A stretch of 64,000 bases of DNA from Chryseobacterium sp. 7 (GCF_003663845.1 NZ_RCCA01000001.1:1674001-1738000); one strand, 5' to 3'; counted from the first letter of the stretch, positions 1 through 11,044 are shown. Numbers and translations: made by a program. Notes: a model not told the origin generated them from the letters alone.

Positions 1-1
1 G

Positions 2-940
2 TATTGCGGTCAGATAGTTTGTATGACCTATCCGCTTATCGGAAATTATGGTATTAACCGTGATGATTATGAAAGTATTGAGCCGGCAATCAAAGGGCTT
101 ATCGTAAAAGAACTTTGCGATCTTCCTTCCAATTTCCGTACTCAGATTACTTTAGATGAATTATTTAAAAAGAAAAACCTTTCAGGAATTTCAGGAATCG
201 ACACCAGAAGACTAACCAGAGTTCTTCGTAACCATGGAGTGGTAAAAGGAAAAATAGTGAACGCTGATGCTGATGAAACGGCTGTAGCTTCTGAGTTGAA
301 ATCAACAACTTTCCCAACCAACCAGGTAGAGGAAGTTTCTACAAAAACCCCTTACGCTAACCCTAACAGAGGTTTCAAAGTAGTATTGGTAGACTTCGGT
401 GCAAAACTGGGAATTATCAGAGAACTGTCTCAAAGAAACTGTGACATCATCGTGGTTTCTCAGGATACAACAGCAGAAGAAATCCTGTTGATGAATCCGG
501 ACGGAATCATGTTGTCAAATGGTCCTGGTGACCCGGAAGATGTGCCGCACGCTTTAGACATGATCAGAGGATTATTAGGAAAAGTTCCCATCTTCGGAAT
601 CTGTTTAGGACACCAATTGATCGGTCTTGCTTGTGGAGCAAAAACTTTCAAACTGAAATTCGGACACAGAGGAGGAAACCACCCGGTATTGGATCTGGAA
701 AAAAATACAGTAGCTATTACTTCTCAAAACCATGGATATGCTGTAGATCAGGAAAGTTTAAAAGGAACAGATCTTATCGAAACGCACATCGCTTTGAATG
801 ACAGAACAAACGAAGGATTAAAACACAAAATCCACCCTTGTTTCTCAGTTCAGTATCACCCTGAAGCGAGCCCAGGCCCGGAAGATGCAAACTACCTGTT
901 TGACGAATTCATTCAAATGATGGAGGACTTTAAAAAGTAA
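2..940 (+). CDS. carA: Carbamoyl-phosphate synthase small subunit (5' partial)
   Basis: Glutaminase subunit that hydrolyses glutamine and passes ammonia to CarB for carbamoyl phosphate (pyrimidine and arginine synthesis). The reading frame is open to the window edge, and the residues YCGQIVC before the first in-frame ATG (position 23) belong to the conserved small-subunit N-terminal domain, so the gene starts outside the window. The class I glutamine amidotransferase domain carries the nucleophile motif GICLGHQ (Cys 194 counting from that ATG) and the YHPEASPGPED segment with the catalytic His and Glu. carB follows after one inserted small gene. Confidence 0.96.
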   Translation, partial: YCGQIVCMTYPLIGNYGINRDDYESIEPAIKGLIVKELCDLPSNFRTQITLDELFKKKNLSGISGIDTRRLTRVLRNHGVVKGKIVNADADETAVASELKSTTFPTNQVEEVSTKTPYANPNRGFKVVLVDFGAKLGIIRELSQRNCDIIVVSQDTTAEEILLMNPDGIMLSNGPGDPEDVPHALDMIRGLLGKVPIFGICLGHQLIGLACGAKTFKLKFGHRGGNHPVLDLEKNTVAITSQNHGYAVDQESLKGTDLIETHIALNDRTNEGLKHKIHPCFSVQYHPEASPGPEDANYLFDEFIQMMEDFKK

Positions 941-945
941 GATTA

Positions 946-980
946 TAGAACCAAGAGCCTAGAATCAAGATTTAAGACTT
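946..980. repeat. Left imperfect inverted arm flanking the IVP gene
   Basis: Just after the carA stop lies a string of related words (AGAACCAAGAGCC, AGAATCAAGA). Its reverse complement resembles the sequence at 1345-1387 downstream of the four-helix-bundle gene, with matching AAGTCT, AAATCTTG and GGCTCT words. The small gene therefore lies inside a degenerate inverted repeat. Similarity is imperfect and was judged by eye. Confidence 0.5.
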
Positions 981-994
981 AAGAGAAAAAGGAC

Positions 995-1345
995 ATGCAT
1001 AACTTTGAAAAATTACTTTTCTGGCAGAAATCAGTTGCATTGGCAAAACATGTATACATTATTTGTCCAGAGATCAGTAATGATGAAAAGTATGGATTAA
1101 TTTCACAGATTAAAAGGTGTACTATTTCTATTCCGTCCAATATTGCTGAAGGTTCTGGAAGAAATAGCAATAAAGAGTTTAATCATTTTCTTGCTATCGC
1201 TTTAGGTTCTGCATTTGAATTGCAAACTCAATTGATTTTGGTAAAAGAGTTGAATCTTTTAGCTGAAGAAAAAGTAAATGTTTTACTCAATGAAGTTTCT
1301 GAAATTCAAAAAATGATTTACTCATTTAAAAATAATTTAAAATAA
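995..1345 (+). CDS. Four-helix-bundle protein (23S rRNA intervening-sequence-protein family)
   Basis: The 116-residue product matches the IVP/four-helix-bundle family: FEKLLFWQKSVALAK opening, a central SIPSNIAEGSGR motif, and a helical C-terminus. Family members are found both in 23S rRNA intervening sequences and as stand-alone genes in Bacteroidota; their biochemical role is not settled. It sits between carA and carB in the same direction, flanked by degenerate inverted repeats (946-980 and 1345-1387), which looks like an insertion into the carAB operon. ATG at 995 is preceded by AAAAAGGAC. Family assignment is firm; function is unknown. Confidence 0.88.
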   Translation: MHNFEKLLFWQKSVALAKHVYIICPEISNDEKYGLISQIKRCTISIPSNIAEGSGRNSNKEFNHFLAIALGSAFELQTQLILVKELNLLAEEKVNVLLNEVSEIQKMIYSFKNNLK

Positions 1346-1387
1346 AGTCTGGAAATCTTGGCTATTGGCTCTAGGTTCTTGACTCTA
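1345..1387. repeat. Right imperfect inverted arm flanking the IVP gene
   Basis: Right-hand partner of 946-980. It contains AAGTCTGGAAATCTTGG and GGCTCTAGGTTCTTGACTC and is approximately the reverse complement of the left arm, with substitutions and small gaps. It ends about 15 bp before the carB start codon. Confidence 0.5.
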
Positions 1388-1403
1388 ATTAACAAAAAGA
1401 AAA

Positions 1404-4400
1404 ATGGCAAAACGTACAGATATAAAAACAATTTTAGTAATCGGTTCAGGACCTATCATCATTGGTCAGGCAGCTGAATTTGATTACGCAGGAACGCAGG
1501 CTTGTCTGTCTCTGAAGGAAGAAGGCTACAAGGTAATTTTGATCAACTCAAACCCTGCAACGATCATGACCGATGTGGAAATCGCAGATAAAGTATACAT
1601 CGAGCCGATTTCATTACAGTTTGTAAGCCACATCATCAGAAAAGAACGTCCGGATGCATTATTACCAACTTTGGGAGGTCAGACAGGACTGAACATGGCG
1701 GTAGAATTGGAAAAATCAGGAATTCTCGAAGAATGCAAAGTGGAAGTATTGGGAACAAAGCTTTCTGCCATCAACAGAGCAGAAGACAGAGACCTTTTCC
1801 GTGAGCTGATGAGAGAACTGAACGAGCCGGTACCGGAATCTGATATCGTCAATACGGTAGAAGGAGCACTGGCTTTCGCAAATGAGATCGGTTATCCTGT
1901 AATTGTTCGTCCTGCTTTTACAATGGGTGGTACCGGAGGAGGTATTGCTTCTACAGAAGCTGAATTGAAGGAAATTGCTGAATTAGGACTGAAACACAGC
2001 CCTGTTACACAGTGTTTGATTGAAAAATCAATCGCAGGTTTCAAAGAAATTGAATATGAAGTAATGCGTGATGCAAACGACAACGCCATTGTGGTTTGTA
2101 ACATGGAAAATATTGATCCGGTAGGAGTTCACACAGGAGACTCTATCGTAGTAGCACCTTCTCAAACGCTTTCAGACAGAGAGTATCAATTATTGAGAAA
2201 TGCTTCCCTGAAAATCATCAGAGCTTTAGGAATTGAAGGTGGATGTAACGTACAGTTGGCTTTAGACCCACATTCATTCGAATATTATATCATCGAGGTA
2301 AACCCTAGAGTTTCCCGTTCATCAGCGTTAGCAAGTAAAGCAACAGGATATCCGATTGCAAAGATTGCTGCAAAGATTGCTGTAGGATTGACTCTGGATG
2401 AAATTATGAACCCTGTAACAGGAAAAACATATGCATGTTTCGAGCCGGCTCTTGACTATGTGGTAACAAAATTCCCAAGATTCCCATTCGATAAATTTGA
2501 AACAGCAGACAGAAGACTTTCCACTCAGATGAAAGCAACTGGTGAAGTAATGGCGATCGGAAGAAACCTTGAAGAATCTTTACAGAAAGCAATCCGTTCA
2601 TTAGAAACAGGAATCAAACATTTAGGATTAAAAACAAAACAAGCCCAGGCACTTACTGCTGAAGAAATTGAAAGAAGAATCAGAGTGTGTGATGATGAGA
2701 GGTTATTCATCATCGGAGATGCTTTAAGAAGAGGATACGACTGGGAACAGATTGTAGAATGGAGCAAAATTGACAAGTTCTTTATCTGGAAACTGAAAAA
2801 ACTAGTTGACTTCGAAAAAGTAATCGCTGAAAACAAATTTGACAAAGAAACTCTGATTGAAGCTAAGAGATTAGGGTTTGCAGACATCAATATCGCAGTT
2901 CTTTGGGATGTAAAAGAGCGTGAGGTTTTCAACTTCAGAAAAGAAAGCGGAGTAATGCCGGTTTATAAAATGGTAGACACCTGTGCTGCTGAATTTGAAT
3001 CTGAAACCCCTTATTTCTACGGAACTTACGAAGAAGAAAATGAAAGCGTAGTTTCAGACAAAGAAAAAATCATCGTACTGGGTTCAGGACCTATCAGAAT
3101 CGGACAAGGAGTTGAGTTTGACTACGCAACCGTTCACTCAGTATGGGCGATCAAAGAAATGGGTTACGAAGCGATCATCATCAACAACAACCCTGAAACA
3201 GTTTCTACAGACTTCTCTATCTCTGATAAACTATACTTCGAGCCGCTTACAGAAGAAGATGTAATGAATATCATCGAGCTTGAAAAACCAAAAGGAGTTG
3301 TAGTACAGTTCGGGGGGCAAACTGCGATCAACCTTGCAGATAAATTAGCCTCTCACGGAGTACAGATCTTAGGAACTTCATTGGAAGATCTTGACAGAGC
3401 TGAAAACAGAGATAAATTCGAAAAAGCACTTCAGGAATTAGGAATTCCTCAGCCAAAAGGAAGAACTTCCACTTCGAAAGAAGAAGCGATCAAAATCGCC
3501 AACGAAATCGGATATCCGGTATTGGTACGTCCAAGCTACGTTCTTGGTGGTAGAGCGATGGAAATTGTATACGCAGAAGCAGAACTGGCTCACTACATGG
3601 AAAATGCAGTAGAAGCAAGCCCTGAGCACCCTGTATTGGTAGACAAATACATGGTAGGAAAGGAGATTGAAGTAGATGCCATCTGTGACGGAGAAACTGT
3701 AGTGATTCCAGGGATTATGGAGCACATCGAAAGAGCAGGAGTTCACTCCGGAGACTCAATCGCAGTATATCCGCCGCAAAATATTTCTCAGAGTGAGATT
3801 GATACTTTGGTAGACTATACACAAAGACTGGCAAAAGGATTAAAAGTTATCGGATTAATGAATATCCAGTACGTTCTTTTCGAAGGAAACGTTTATGTAA
3901 TCGAAGTAAACCCTCGTTCTTCAAGAACAGTTCCTTTCTTATCCAAAATCACAGAAGTTCCAATGGCTAACCTTGCCACAAAGGCGATCCTGGGACAAAA
4001 ACTGAAAGATTTAGGGTACGAAAACGGATTGGTTCCAAACAAAGAAGGAGTATTTGTAAAAGTACCGGTATTCTCTTTCTCTAAACTAACAAAAGTGGAC
4101 ATCTCTTTAGGCCCGGAAATGAAGTCTACAGGAGAAGTAATGGGGAAAGATACCACTCTTGAAAAAGCACTTTACAAAGGATTGGTAGCAGCAGGAAGAA
4201 AAGTTCCAATGCACGGATCTATCCTTTTCACGGTAGCGGATAAGCACAAAGATGAGGCAGCAGCTCTTGCAGCAAGATTCCATGAGGTAGGATTCAGAAT
4301 CTGGGCTACAGAAGGTACTGCGAAGTTCTTTGAAGAAAAAGGAATCCCTTGCAAAATCGGATACAAAATCGGAGAAGAAAGTGTAAATCTTATTGACCTG

Positions 4401-4586
4401 ATCCAGAAAGGAAAAGTACAGTATGTTGTGAATACCACTACAAAAGGTAAACAGGCAGAAAGAGACGGGTTCCAGATCAGAAGAATGAGTGTGGAAAACG
4501 GTGTTCCTTGTTTAACTTCAATGGACACAGTAGAAGCTATTCTGAAAGTAATTGAAAGCATGAGCTTCAAAATGGAAACGATGTAA
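1404..4586 (+). CDS. carB: Carbamoyl-phosphate synthase large subunit
   Basis: Makes carbamoyl phosphate from ammonia, bicarbonate and two ATP. The 1060-residue product has the usual duplicated layout: first ATP-grasp half from [24 protein letters not shown], an oligomerisation region around 400-550, a second half restarting at [20 protein letters not shown], and a C-terminal MGS-like allosteric domain (about 935-1060). Glycine-rich ATP loops ([10 protein letters not shown] and [11 protein letters not shown]) and EVNPR motifs appear in both halves. Length is normal for the family. A strong terminator follows at 4612, so this is the distal gene of the car operon. Confidence 0.97.
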   Translation: MAKRTDIKTILVIGSGPIIIGQAAEFDYAGTQACLSLKEEGYKVILINSNPATIMTDVEIADKVYIEPISLQFVSHIIRKERPDALLPTLGGQTGLNMAVELEKSGILEECKVEVLGTKLSAINRAEDRDLFRELMRELNEPVPESDIVNTVEGALAFANEIGYPVIVRPAFTMGGTGGGIASTEAELKEIAELGLKHSPVTQCLIEKSIAGFKEIEYEVMRDANDNAIVVCNMENIDPVGVHTGDSIVVAPSQTLSDREYQLLRNASLKIIRALGIEGGCNVQLALDPHSFEYYIIEVNPRVSRSSALASKATGYPIAKIAAKIAVGLTLDEIMNPVTGKTYACFEPALDYVVTKFPRFPFDKFETADRRLSTQMKATGEVMAIGRNLEESLQKAIRSLETGIKHLGLKTKQAQALTAEEIERRIRVCDDERLFIIGDALRRGYDWEQIVEWSKIDKFFIWKLKKLVDFEKVIAENKFDKETLIEAKRLGFADINIAVLWDVKEREVFNFRKESGVMPVYKMVDTCAAEFESETPYFYGTYEEENESVVSDKEKIIVLGSGPIRIGQGVEFDYATVHSVWAIKEMGYEAIIINNNPETVSTDFSISDKLYFEPLTEEDVMNIIELEKPKGVVVQFGGQTAINLADKLASHGVQILGTSLEDLDRAENRDKFEKALQELGIPQPKGRTSTSKEEAIKIANEIGYPVLVRPSYVLGGRAMEIVYAEAELAHYMENAVEASPEHPVLVDKYMVGKEIEVDAICDGETVVIPGIMEHIERAGVHSGDSIAVYPPQNISQSEIDTLVDYTQRLAKGLKVIGLMNIQYVLFEGNVYVIEVNPRSSRTVPFLSKITEVPMANLATKAILGQKLKDLGYENGLVPNKEGVFVKVPVFSFSKLTKVDISLGPEMKSTGEVMGKDTTLEKALYKGLVAAGRKVPMHGSILFTVADKHKDEAAALAARFHEVGFRIWATEGTAKFFEEKGIPCKIGYKIGEESVNLIDLIQKGKVQYVVNTTTKGKQAERDGFQIRRMSVENGVPCLTSMDTVEAILKVIESMSFKMETM

Positions 4587-4611
4587 TAATCAAACCAGAT
4601 AATATATTTCA

Positions 4612-4640
4612 AACCCCGTAAGAAAACTTACGGGGTTTTT
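4612..4640 (+). terminator. Rho-independent terminator after carB
   Basis: A hairpin with arms AACCCCGTAAG and CTTACGGGGTT around an AAAA loop is followed by a T run. It ends the car operon. The AT-rich stretch 4641-4876 after it shows no convincing gene. Confidence 0.9.
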
Positions 4641-4876
4641 GTTGCATCAAAAAAGCTTTATCATCTATAGTAACATAAAATATCAAGTTAATAGGATAAT
4701 TAATATATGAAAGCTGGCTCAATTTTAATACGTAATAAATAAATTATTTGTTGATTTATATAATTTGTATAAATTCGCTTAAAAATTAATAGAATAATTT
4801 TTGGTGACAGATATCTTTCATGATAAGATATGTCGAAAATTATTTTATACTAAAAAAACAAAAAACACACATAACC

Positions 4877-7731
4877 ATGAGAAAAATATTTTTTCTTTTG
4901 ATAAGTACGATGTGCTTATCACAAAGTACCAATTTTACCTGGGTACAAGGAGGAAATCAAATTGAACAAATTGCTGAATTCGGAATATACGGACTGGAGA
5001 GTAACGAGAACTGGCCGAATATTTTAAAAGAAATGTCCTATGTTGTAGATAACGACGGCACTTTCTGGATGTTCGGCGGTTACAGCACCGGATGGGTAGG
5101 TAATGCAACCAGCCTTTTGTGGAGCTACAACTATCAGAATAACAATTTTACCTTCAGAAAAGGCTGGCTTTACCACGATTTTAATGGTTACAATAAAGGG
5201 ATAAATGTAGATAGCTATAGAAATGTACCTGGCGCTGTAAGGCAGTCTTCCATGTGGGCTTCAACAAATAAAAATTTATATGTTTTCGGAGGAGCGGATG
5301 CTTCTGGTAAACAAAAAAACGACCTGTGGAAATTCAACAGCCTTACTAATAACTGGACTAAGATTTTAAATGGAACACCAACCGGTGAAGCTGACTTCGG
5401 CACAAAAGGAGTTGAAAATAGTACCAATATTCCGCCTGCACTGATCAGTACAACAACGTGGACCGATTCGTCAGGAAATCTCTATTTCTTCGGAGGTAAA
5501 ACATCAAATGGGAACGAATACAATACCGTATGGAAGTATAATATCTCCACCAATATGTGGTCTTGGATCGGAGGATCAGATCAACCCAATACAAATGGTG
5601 TATACAACAGCATAGGGCAGGAAAATACCCTGAATACTCCAAGTGCAAGGTTTGGAAGCTGCAGTTTTAAAGATTTGCAGGGGAATATCTTTATTTATGG
5701 AGGATATCATAGTTCCGTACCTCAAAGCTATAATTACAATGATATATGGAAGTTTAATCCTATAAACGGATTATGGACCTGGATGAAAGGAAGCCAGACA
5801 AGTACCGAAAACATTGCCGGCGGAATAGGAGTGGAAAACACTAATAATATGCCGGGAATCATTAATTATAATTATGACAATCCCAAACCCAACAACTGGA
5901 CAGATAAAAATGGGAATTTCTGGATTCAGGTAAATTATTATATGTGGAAGTACACACCATCCACTAATTCCTGGACATTAATGAAGAAAAACGGGAATCC
6001 TCCTGTAAATCAGCCTCCTGTTTATGGGATGTTGAACGTGGAAGATACACAAAACTTTCCGGGATTCAGAAATACTTCAGCCTGCTGGACAGGAAATGAC
6101 GGAAACCTGTATTTGTACAACGGAAATACCAATGATTCAAGTACATATGCAATTGATCTTTGGAAATATAATACAATGACCAATAACTGGGTACAGGTGA
6201 AAGGACCGGGAATCACAAGCGGTGGTAATTCCTATGACTTTACTGCCTATGAAAAACTGGCAGGGCTTGTTGAAAGCGAAAATACTCCCGGAGGAACTGC
6301 CAAATATGGTGCTCAATGGAGAGATGCTGACGGAAATTTATGGCTTTACGGAATTTGTGGGAAATATGGTAATGAAATAAATGGTACAGGCTATTCTTCT
6401 GTTGATTTATGGAAATTTAATTCCTCTCAAAAGAAATGGCAATGGATCAATGGTAATGAAAACAGTTTCTTTAAATCTTATACAAACGATTTGCTCAATT
6501 ATGGAATCATAAACGTTGAAAACAAGAGAAACGCTCCGGGACGCCGAATCGATGCCATGTCATGGATTGATAATAATGGAAACCTCTGGATGTTCGGGGG
6601 CAGGTACCGCTGGTGAATTCTTATTACCAGGATTTATGGATGTACAACGTTGCATCCAACAACTGGATTTGGAAAGGTGGAACAAAAAATCCTAATACTG
6701 TTTCTAACAGACATGCCAATTATGGAAGCCAGGGGATATACTCTTCAGCTAATATTCCGGGAGCAAGAGTAAGAGGAAAGACATGGACAGATGCCCAGGG
6801 AAATTTTTACTTATATGGAGGTTATGGTTCTGATGAAACTTCTGCAAATGAAGGATATTTAAATGACGTATGGAAATACGATATTGCTCAAAACCAATGG
6901 GTATGGCTGAGTGGGGATAAAACCGTTAATAACTTCAGCAGTACCAGTTATCCTGTAGCTGACTACGGAACCGGCATCAGCTGGGCCGACGAAAACAAAG
7001 ACTTCTGGTATTTTACCAATGCCAAAATGTGGAAATATCAAACCAATACCAACAGCTGGTCTGTAGTTGGTACTCCTCCTCCTTACGGAAATGCCAGCTA
7101 TGGAACTATGGGAACAGAAAGCTCGTCCAATTTACCCGGAGACAGAAACAAAGCATTAACATGGACAGGTAAAAACGGAGATCTGTGGCTATTTGGCGGA
7201 AATAGCACCTATCAGCAAAATTTATGGAAATACAATATCTATACAAATAATTGGACCTGGATGTATGGCCCTCAGTCTTCATCTTCTTATGATTATGGTC
7301 AGTTAAATGTTCCTTCCAATATGAATTTACCACCATACAGACGCTATTCTGCTACCTGGAATGATACGCTTGGAAATTTATATTTCTTTGGAGGTACACA
7401 GACAGAAGCTTATGATCACCTGAGTTATAATGATGTTTGGAGAATAGATATTGCCAATTATACCCTGAATACCAATGAATCTATAAAATCAGATGGAAAA
7501 TACAAGGTTTATCCGTCTCTTTTTTCAAACGAGATAACGGTAGAATCGGCTGAAAGTTTTGAAAAAGTAACAATTTCTGATTTTTCCGGTAAAAATGTAA
7601 AAACATTAAATTTCTATCCAGATAAAAAAAGGATGATTAATTTATCAGAGCTGAATTCCGGAGCTTATATAGTAACTGTTCATGGATTGAAAAACAAAGC
7701 TCTGTTTTCAGCAAAAATTATAAAAAAATAA
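4877..7731 (+). pseudogene. Secreted kelch-like repeat protein with T9SS sorting domain, frameshifted
   Basis: Two adjoining frames form one protein of about 950 residues. The first (4877-6616) starts with signal peptide MRKIFFLLISTMCLSQS; an upstream in-frame ATG at 4820 would give a poor N-terminus. It has repeated blocks of the type NLYFFGG...NDLWKFN..TNNWTW, a kelch-like propeller signature. The second (from about 6598, stop 7731) continues the same repeats, from NSYYQDLWMYN, and ends in a type A T9SS C-terminal sorting domain (YKVYPSLFSNEITVE ... GAYIVTVHG). The frames switch inside a GGGGG run at 6596-6600; one extra G would restore FGGQVPLVNSYYQDLW. This is either a real frameshift or a homopolymer sequencing error. 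If intact it would be secreted or surface-attached by the type IX system; its ligand is unknown. Confidence 0.85.
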
Positions 7732-7801
7732 GAAAATTTATATAAGCCTTTAAAAAGATAATAATTTAAAAAGTATCTGACAACGGCTATTCAAATCAAG
7801 T

Positions 7802-7832
7802 AAGGGTTTTCGGATGCGGAAACCCTTTATTT
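7802..7832 (+). terminator. Terminator after the kelch gene
   Basis: Arms AGGGTTTTCG and CGGAAACCCT around GATG form a 10-bp stem with one G-T pair, followed by TTTATTTAT. It lies about 70 bp after the kelch stop codon. Confidence 0.75.
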
Positions 7833-7958
7833 ATGGTTTTTATACAAGGTTAGTTTTGTGCTATGTTTAAATGAAGTTTTCTTGCGGATTTTTTATAGTA
7901 TAAACTCTTACATTAAAGTAATCTGATTATTTTTACAAAACCATTTAAACCTCAGTAC

Positions 7959-8402
7959 ATGAATGCAAAGTCAATTACGATAGGATTTTTATGTTGTATT
8001 TTTGCAGCAGTTCTTTCAGGATGTTCATGGCTAACAGATTTTTATATTCAAAACCTGACTGACTCCAAAAAAATAATAAAGATCAATTACAGTTATCCCA
8101 TATCAAAAGCTATGAATAATGAATCCGGCAGCTTTGGATTTAATTATGAGCATGGAATACTGTCACCAAGGTCTTTTTATAAAATTAAAAATCCAAAGTC
8201 TCTTGAAAAAATAGAAGTGAAAGATTCATCCATTGTTCTTGAGCTTTATCCAAATTCAACAACAAAAATTTACAAAAGCCATAATGGCAGCTGGAGATAT
8301 AGGATTAAAAGTGTTGAGATTGATGGAACAATATTTTATCCTGAAAAACTGAAGGATAAAAGCAGGTATATCAGTAATCATTATGTGTATAAAATTAATT
8401 AG
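7959..8402 (+). CDS. Small lipoprotein of unknown function
   Basis: The 147-residue product has a lipoprotein signal peptide, with hydrophobic residues 5-18 and lipobox LSGC putting the lipidated Cys at position 22. The rest is polar and probably beta-rich, with no domain I recognise. It is monocistronic, with terminators on both sides (7802 and 8431). Membrane anchoring is well supported by the lipobox; function cannot be read from the sequence. Confidence 0.75.
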   Translation: MNAKSITIGFLCCIFAAVLSGCSWLTDFYIQNLTDSKKIIKINYSYPISKAMNNESGSFGFNYEHGILSPRSFYKIKNPKSLEKIEVKDSSIVLELYPNSTTKIYKSHNGSWRYRIKSVEIDGTIFYPEKLKDKSRYISNHYVYKIN

Positions 8403-8430
8403 AAGTTTAAAAAATAATCTGTAAAAGATA

Positions 8431-8468
8431 TAAGCCTCATGGATTTCAAAAATCTATGAGGCTTTTTT
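8431..8468 (+). terminator. Terminator after the lipoprotein gene
   Basis: Arms AAGCCTCATGGATTT and AAATCTATGAGGCTT around CAA, with one G-T pair, are followed by a run of seven T. The gap 8469-8653 shows no further gene. Confidence 0.88.
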
Positions 8469-8653
8469 TATGAGCCAAACTAATGAAATAAATACCACAA
8501 AAGGGTAATTGATAATTATTCTTACAAAGAATAATTTTGATATATAATAAGCTTTATTGATGAAGCAGCTAAGGTTGAGGCAATGTATGATTTTGAAAGT
8601 TACTGATTACTAAAAATAGTATTCAAATATTTTAACCATTAAAACTTAATAAA

Positions 8654-10159
8654 ATGAATGTACAAGACGCACACCTATCCTTATTGGATTTCAGCAGACA
8701 GAATGCTGGAATAGGAATTTCAATCGAATTGATCAAAAGATTAATTAATGATCAGTTACAAAGATTATCAGGTCACTTTAGCCATCTTGAATCCAATCAG
8801 CGATTCAAAAATACTTTGAAGGTATCATTTACAGGGGATTTTGATACTGCAGAGCTAGCATTTAGATTTGTAAATGTATTTAATCCGGCAGATGCAAATG
8901 AATTTTTTCCTCAGGTTCAACTCAGCGGTTTAAAATTAAAAATCAAGGGATTTTTGGAAGAAAAGCAAGTTGTTGAAATTGAAGTCGAATATGCTGAAAT
9001 TAATGGCATAATACAATTGATAGATAAGCACATTAAAATTTCGTTATTTAATGAAGTACATAATGAGATCAATTTTGTGAAAAACTGGGAAAATAATGAT
9101 CAGTTGAAGCAATTTTTTGAAAATGAACCTTACAATTTTGTAGCTGATGACTGGAACCAGCTTGCTGTTTACTTTAAAGCAACATCCCTTTTCTCAGGTC
9201 GGGATATCGCAGAAGCATTTATTGACTCTCTTAGACTTCCGGATATTTTTAGAACTTTTATTGGAATCAAGTTTGGAGAAAATGCAAAACTAGGCGCTGA
9301 TCAGTCCGGAAATTTACTAATGTTTACCGCTGATTCATCTATTAACTTTAATAATTGCCCAACTTTTAATGCAACAGGACGAACTCAGGTTAATTCAGTA
9401 TCAAAAGTAAATAATGGAGATGACACAAGCTATACCATTGGTAATGCTCCGGAACATAGTAATCTGATTGTTGAAACTACAATAGATCAGAATTCTCAAA
9501 CATTGCATTATCCAGTTGATGATGGTAATATTGAAAAAATTAGTACAGGAGATATTTTCCTGTTTACACCTATTAATCTGCTTAGAGTTAATTTTGATGT
9601 AGTTAAACCTTCTGTTACAGCCTCTGATAACGGAAGTTTTGGACCCGTATATTGGCACTATTCTGTAACTGCTGCCGTTAAATCAATAAACTTAGATCTT
9701 ACCAGCAGCTGGCCTATTGAATTTAAGCTAAGCTTACCTACTGAAGTAACGGGGCAGGCAGGAGCAGGCATAAAAATTGGCTGTATTAGATATGAAGCAT
9801 TGGGAGCTATGTTTGATGGACAGGTAGATCCCTTTGATATAAGCTTTAAAATTTATTTAGATTGGGGAAGTAAACAGATTGTTTTTATTTCAAAAATAGA
9901 AAATATTAGAGGACATGATTTTCATTTTAGAACATTCCCGGATCTTTCCTTTCCAATAAGTAATATTGTAGATTCTATATTGGCAAAAGCTTCAGAAAAT
10001 GTGATCACTGAGCAGGCAGGTAAAATTTTGAATGTTACCAGAATTCCAATTGCCAATCTTGATTTAGCAAATAGATTTGCAACATTAGTTAATGCTTTAG
10101 CAGGAGAATCAGACGGTTTAGGAAATGTAACAATGGGTGTGAAATTCCAAAGTAATTAG
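8654..10159 (+). CDS. Unrecognised 501-residue protein, probably beta-rich
   Basis: I do not recognise this family. There is no signal peptide or membrane segment, so it is probably cytoplasmic. The N-terminus is helical (GIGISIELIKRLINDQLQRL). Much of the rest alternates hydrophobic and polar residues in beta-strand fashion (LKLKIKGFLEEKQVVEIEVEYAEI; WPIEFKLSLPTEV; ISFKIYLDW). Long amphipathic strands resemble TULIP/P47-like lipid-binding proteins in style only; I see no diagnostic motif. It is monocistronic, with a strong terminator after it at 10189. ATG 8654 follows a short A-rich leader. Confidence 0.7.
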   Translation: MNVQDAHLSLLDFSRQNAGIGISIELIKRLINDQLQRLSGHFSHLESNQRFKNTLKVSFTGDFDTAELAFRFVNVFNPADANEFFPQVQLSGLKLKIKGFLEEKQVVEIEVEYAEINGIIQLIDKHIKISLFNEVHNEINFVKNWENNDQLKQFFENEPYNFVADDWNQLAVYFKATSLFSGRDIAEAFIDSLRLPDIFRTFIGIKFGENAKLGADQSGNLLMFTADSSINFNNCPTFNATGRTQVNSVSKVNNGDDTSYTIGNAPEHSNLIVETTIDQNSQTLHYPVDDGNIEKISTGDIFLFTPINLLRVNFDVVKPSVTASDNGSFGPVYWHYSVTAAVKSINLDLTSSWPIEFKLSLPTEVTGQAGAGIKIGCIRYEALGAMFDGQVDPFDISFKIYLDWGSKQIVFISKIENIRGHDFHFRTFPDLSFPISNIVDSILAKASENVITEQAGKILNVTRIPIANLDLANRFATLVNALAGESDGLGNVTMGVKFQSN

Positions 10160-10188
10160 ATTTTTTAGGATAAATTCTTTATAAATTC

Positions 10189-10219
10189 ACCCTGTAAGTA
10201 TTTTCTTACAGGGTTTTTA
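10189..10219 (+). terminator. Terminator after the 501-residue gene
   Basis: Perfect 10-bp arms ACCCTGTAAG and CTTACAGGGT with a TATTTT loop, then a T run. Confidence 0.9.
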
Positions 10220-10339
10220 CTTTATTGAATTAAAAAGCTATTAAATTATACCGAATTATTTATAAATTAGAGCGTTAAAATTCAAGCTGTTATTATTATT
10301 TAAAAACTAATAAAAATTCCACCAAATTACAATATAACC

Positions 10340-10840
10340 ATGGCAGAATATTACGCAAAATCAAGCAATTCTTTATCTTTTGAAGTCAAAAGAGAAGAAA
10401 AATTAATTGGAAAACTTACTTATACAAGCTGGTTTAAATTTAATGCTGTCATTGAAATTGCAGATGATAAAGCCTACCAGGTGGAGCCAAAAGGTTTTTG
10501 GGGAACTACCATTGAGCTGAAAGATCACGAAAGAGTCCTTCTGAAATTCAGGATGAACTGGAATGGGGAAATTGTGGTGCAGACCTATTTTGATGGGATT
10601 AAAAATGGCTATCTTTTTAAGCACAGAGGTATTTTTAAAGAATCATTTGTTCTTACCGATCAGGATGGTGTCGAGCTGATGATTATAAAACCGCACCTGA
10701 AATGGACCTCCATGAATTACGAATATCAGATTACCACCTCTGATGCCTTTGAAACCTTTCCGGAAAAAGAAATTGTTTTAATCAACGCATTGCATTGTGC
10801 CAATTATTATATGTCAATGATGGCTGCTGCCGTGATATAA
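10340..10840 (+). CDS. Hypothetical 166-residue protein
   Basis: No signal peptide. The sequence is a series of short strands with aromatic residues (LSFEVKREEKLIGKLTYTSWFKFNAVIEI; WNGEIVVQTYFDG) followed by a C-terminal hydrophobic helix (LINALHCANYYMSMMAAAVI). The strand pattern plus terminal helix is reminiscent of tubby/LURP-one-like folds, but I cannot confirm this. It is a single gene; the inverted-repeat element at 10914-11044 follows it. Confidence 0.7.
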   Translation: MAEYYAKSSNSLSFEVKREEKLIGKLTYTSWFKFNAVIEIADDKAYQVEPKGFWGTTIELKDHERVLLKFRMNWNGEIVVQTYFDGIKNGYLFKHRGIFKESFVLTDQDGVELMIIKPHLKWTSMNYEYQITTSDAFETFPEKEIVLINALHCANYYMSMMAAAVI

Positions 10841-10913
10841 AAGATAATTTTAGATTTTAACAGCGATGTCATTCTTATGAAAGAATCTCATTAATAATAA
10901 ACTTGTTTTGCAC

Positions 10914-11044
10914 TTTTTTGAACCATTAAGATTGCATTAAGGTGTTTATAGTATTAAGATGAGCTTCGCTTTAAGCTTAAAAATCACAATGATTTATCTT
11001 AACTATGCTTTACTGCTTAAATCCTTCTTAATGGTTTAAGAAAT
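10914..11044. repeat. Intergenic inverted-repeat element A
   Basis: The left end reads GAACCATTAAGATTGCATTAAG; the right end, reverse-complemented, reads TAAACCATTAAGAAGGATTTAA. The arms share AACCATTAAGA and each holds a doubled ATTAAG-type word. There is no ORF inside. Architecture matches elements at 13909, 28846, 28957 and 60522. Confidence 0.6.

Noticed and set aside
8654..10159. Botulinum-type OrfX/P47 relationship of the 501-residue protein
   Set aside because: Only general strand pattern is similar; none of the P47 sequence hallmarks I know is present and no neurotoxin-like gene is nearby.
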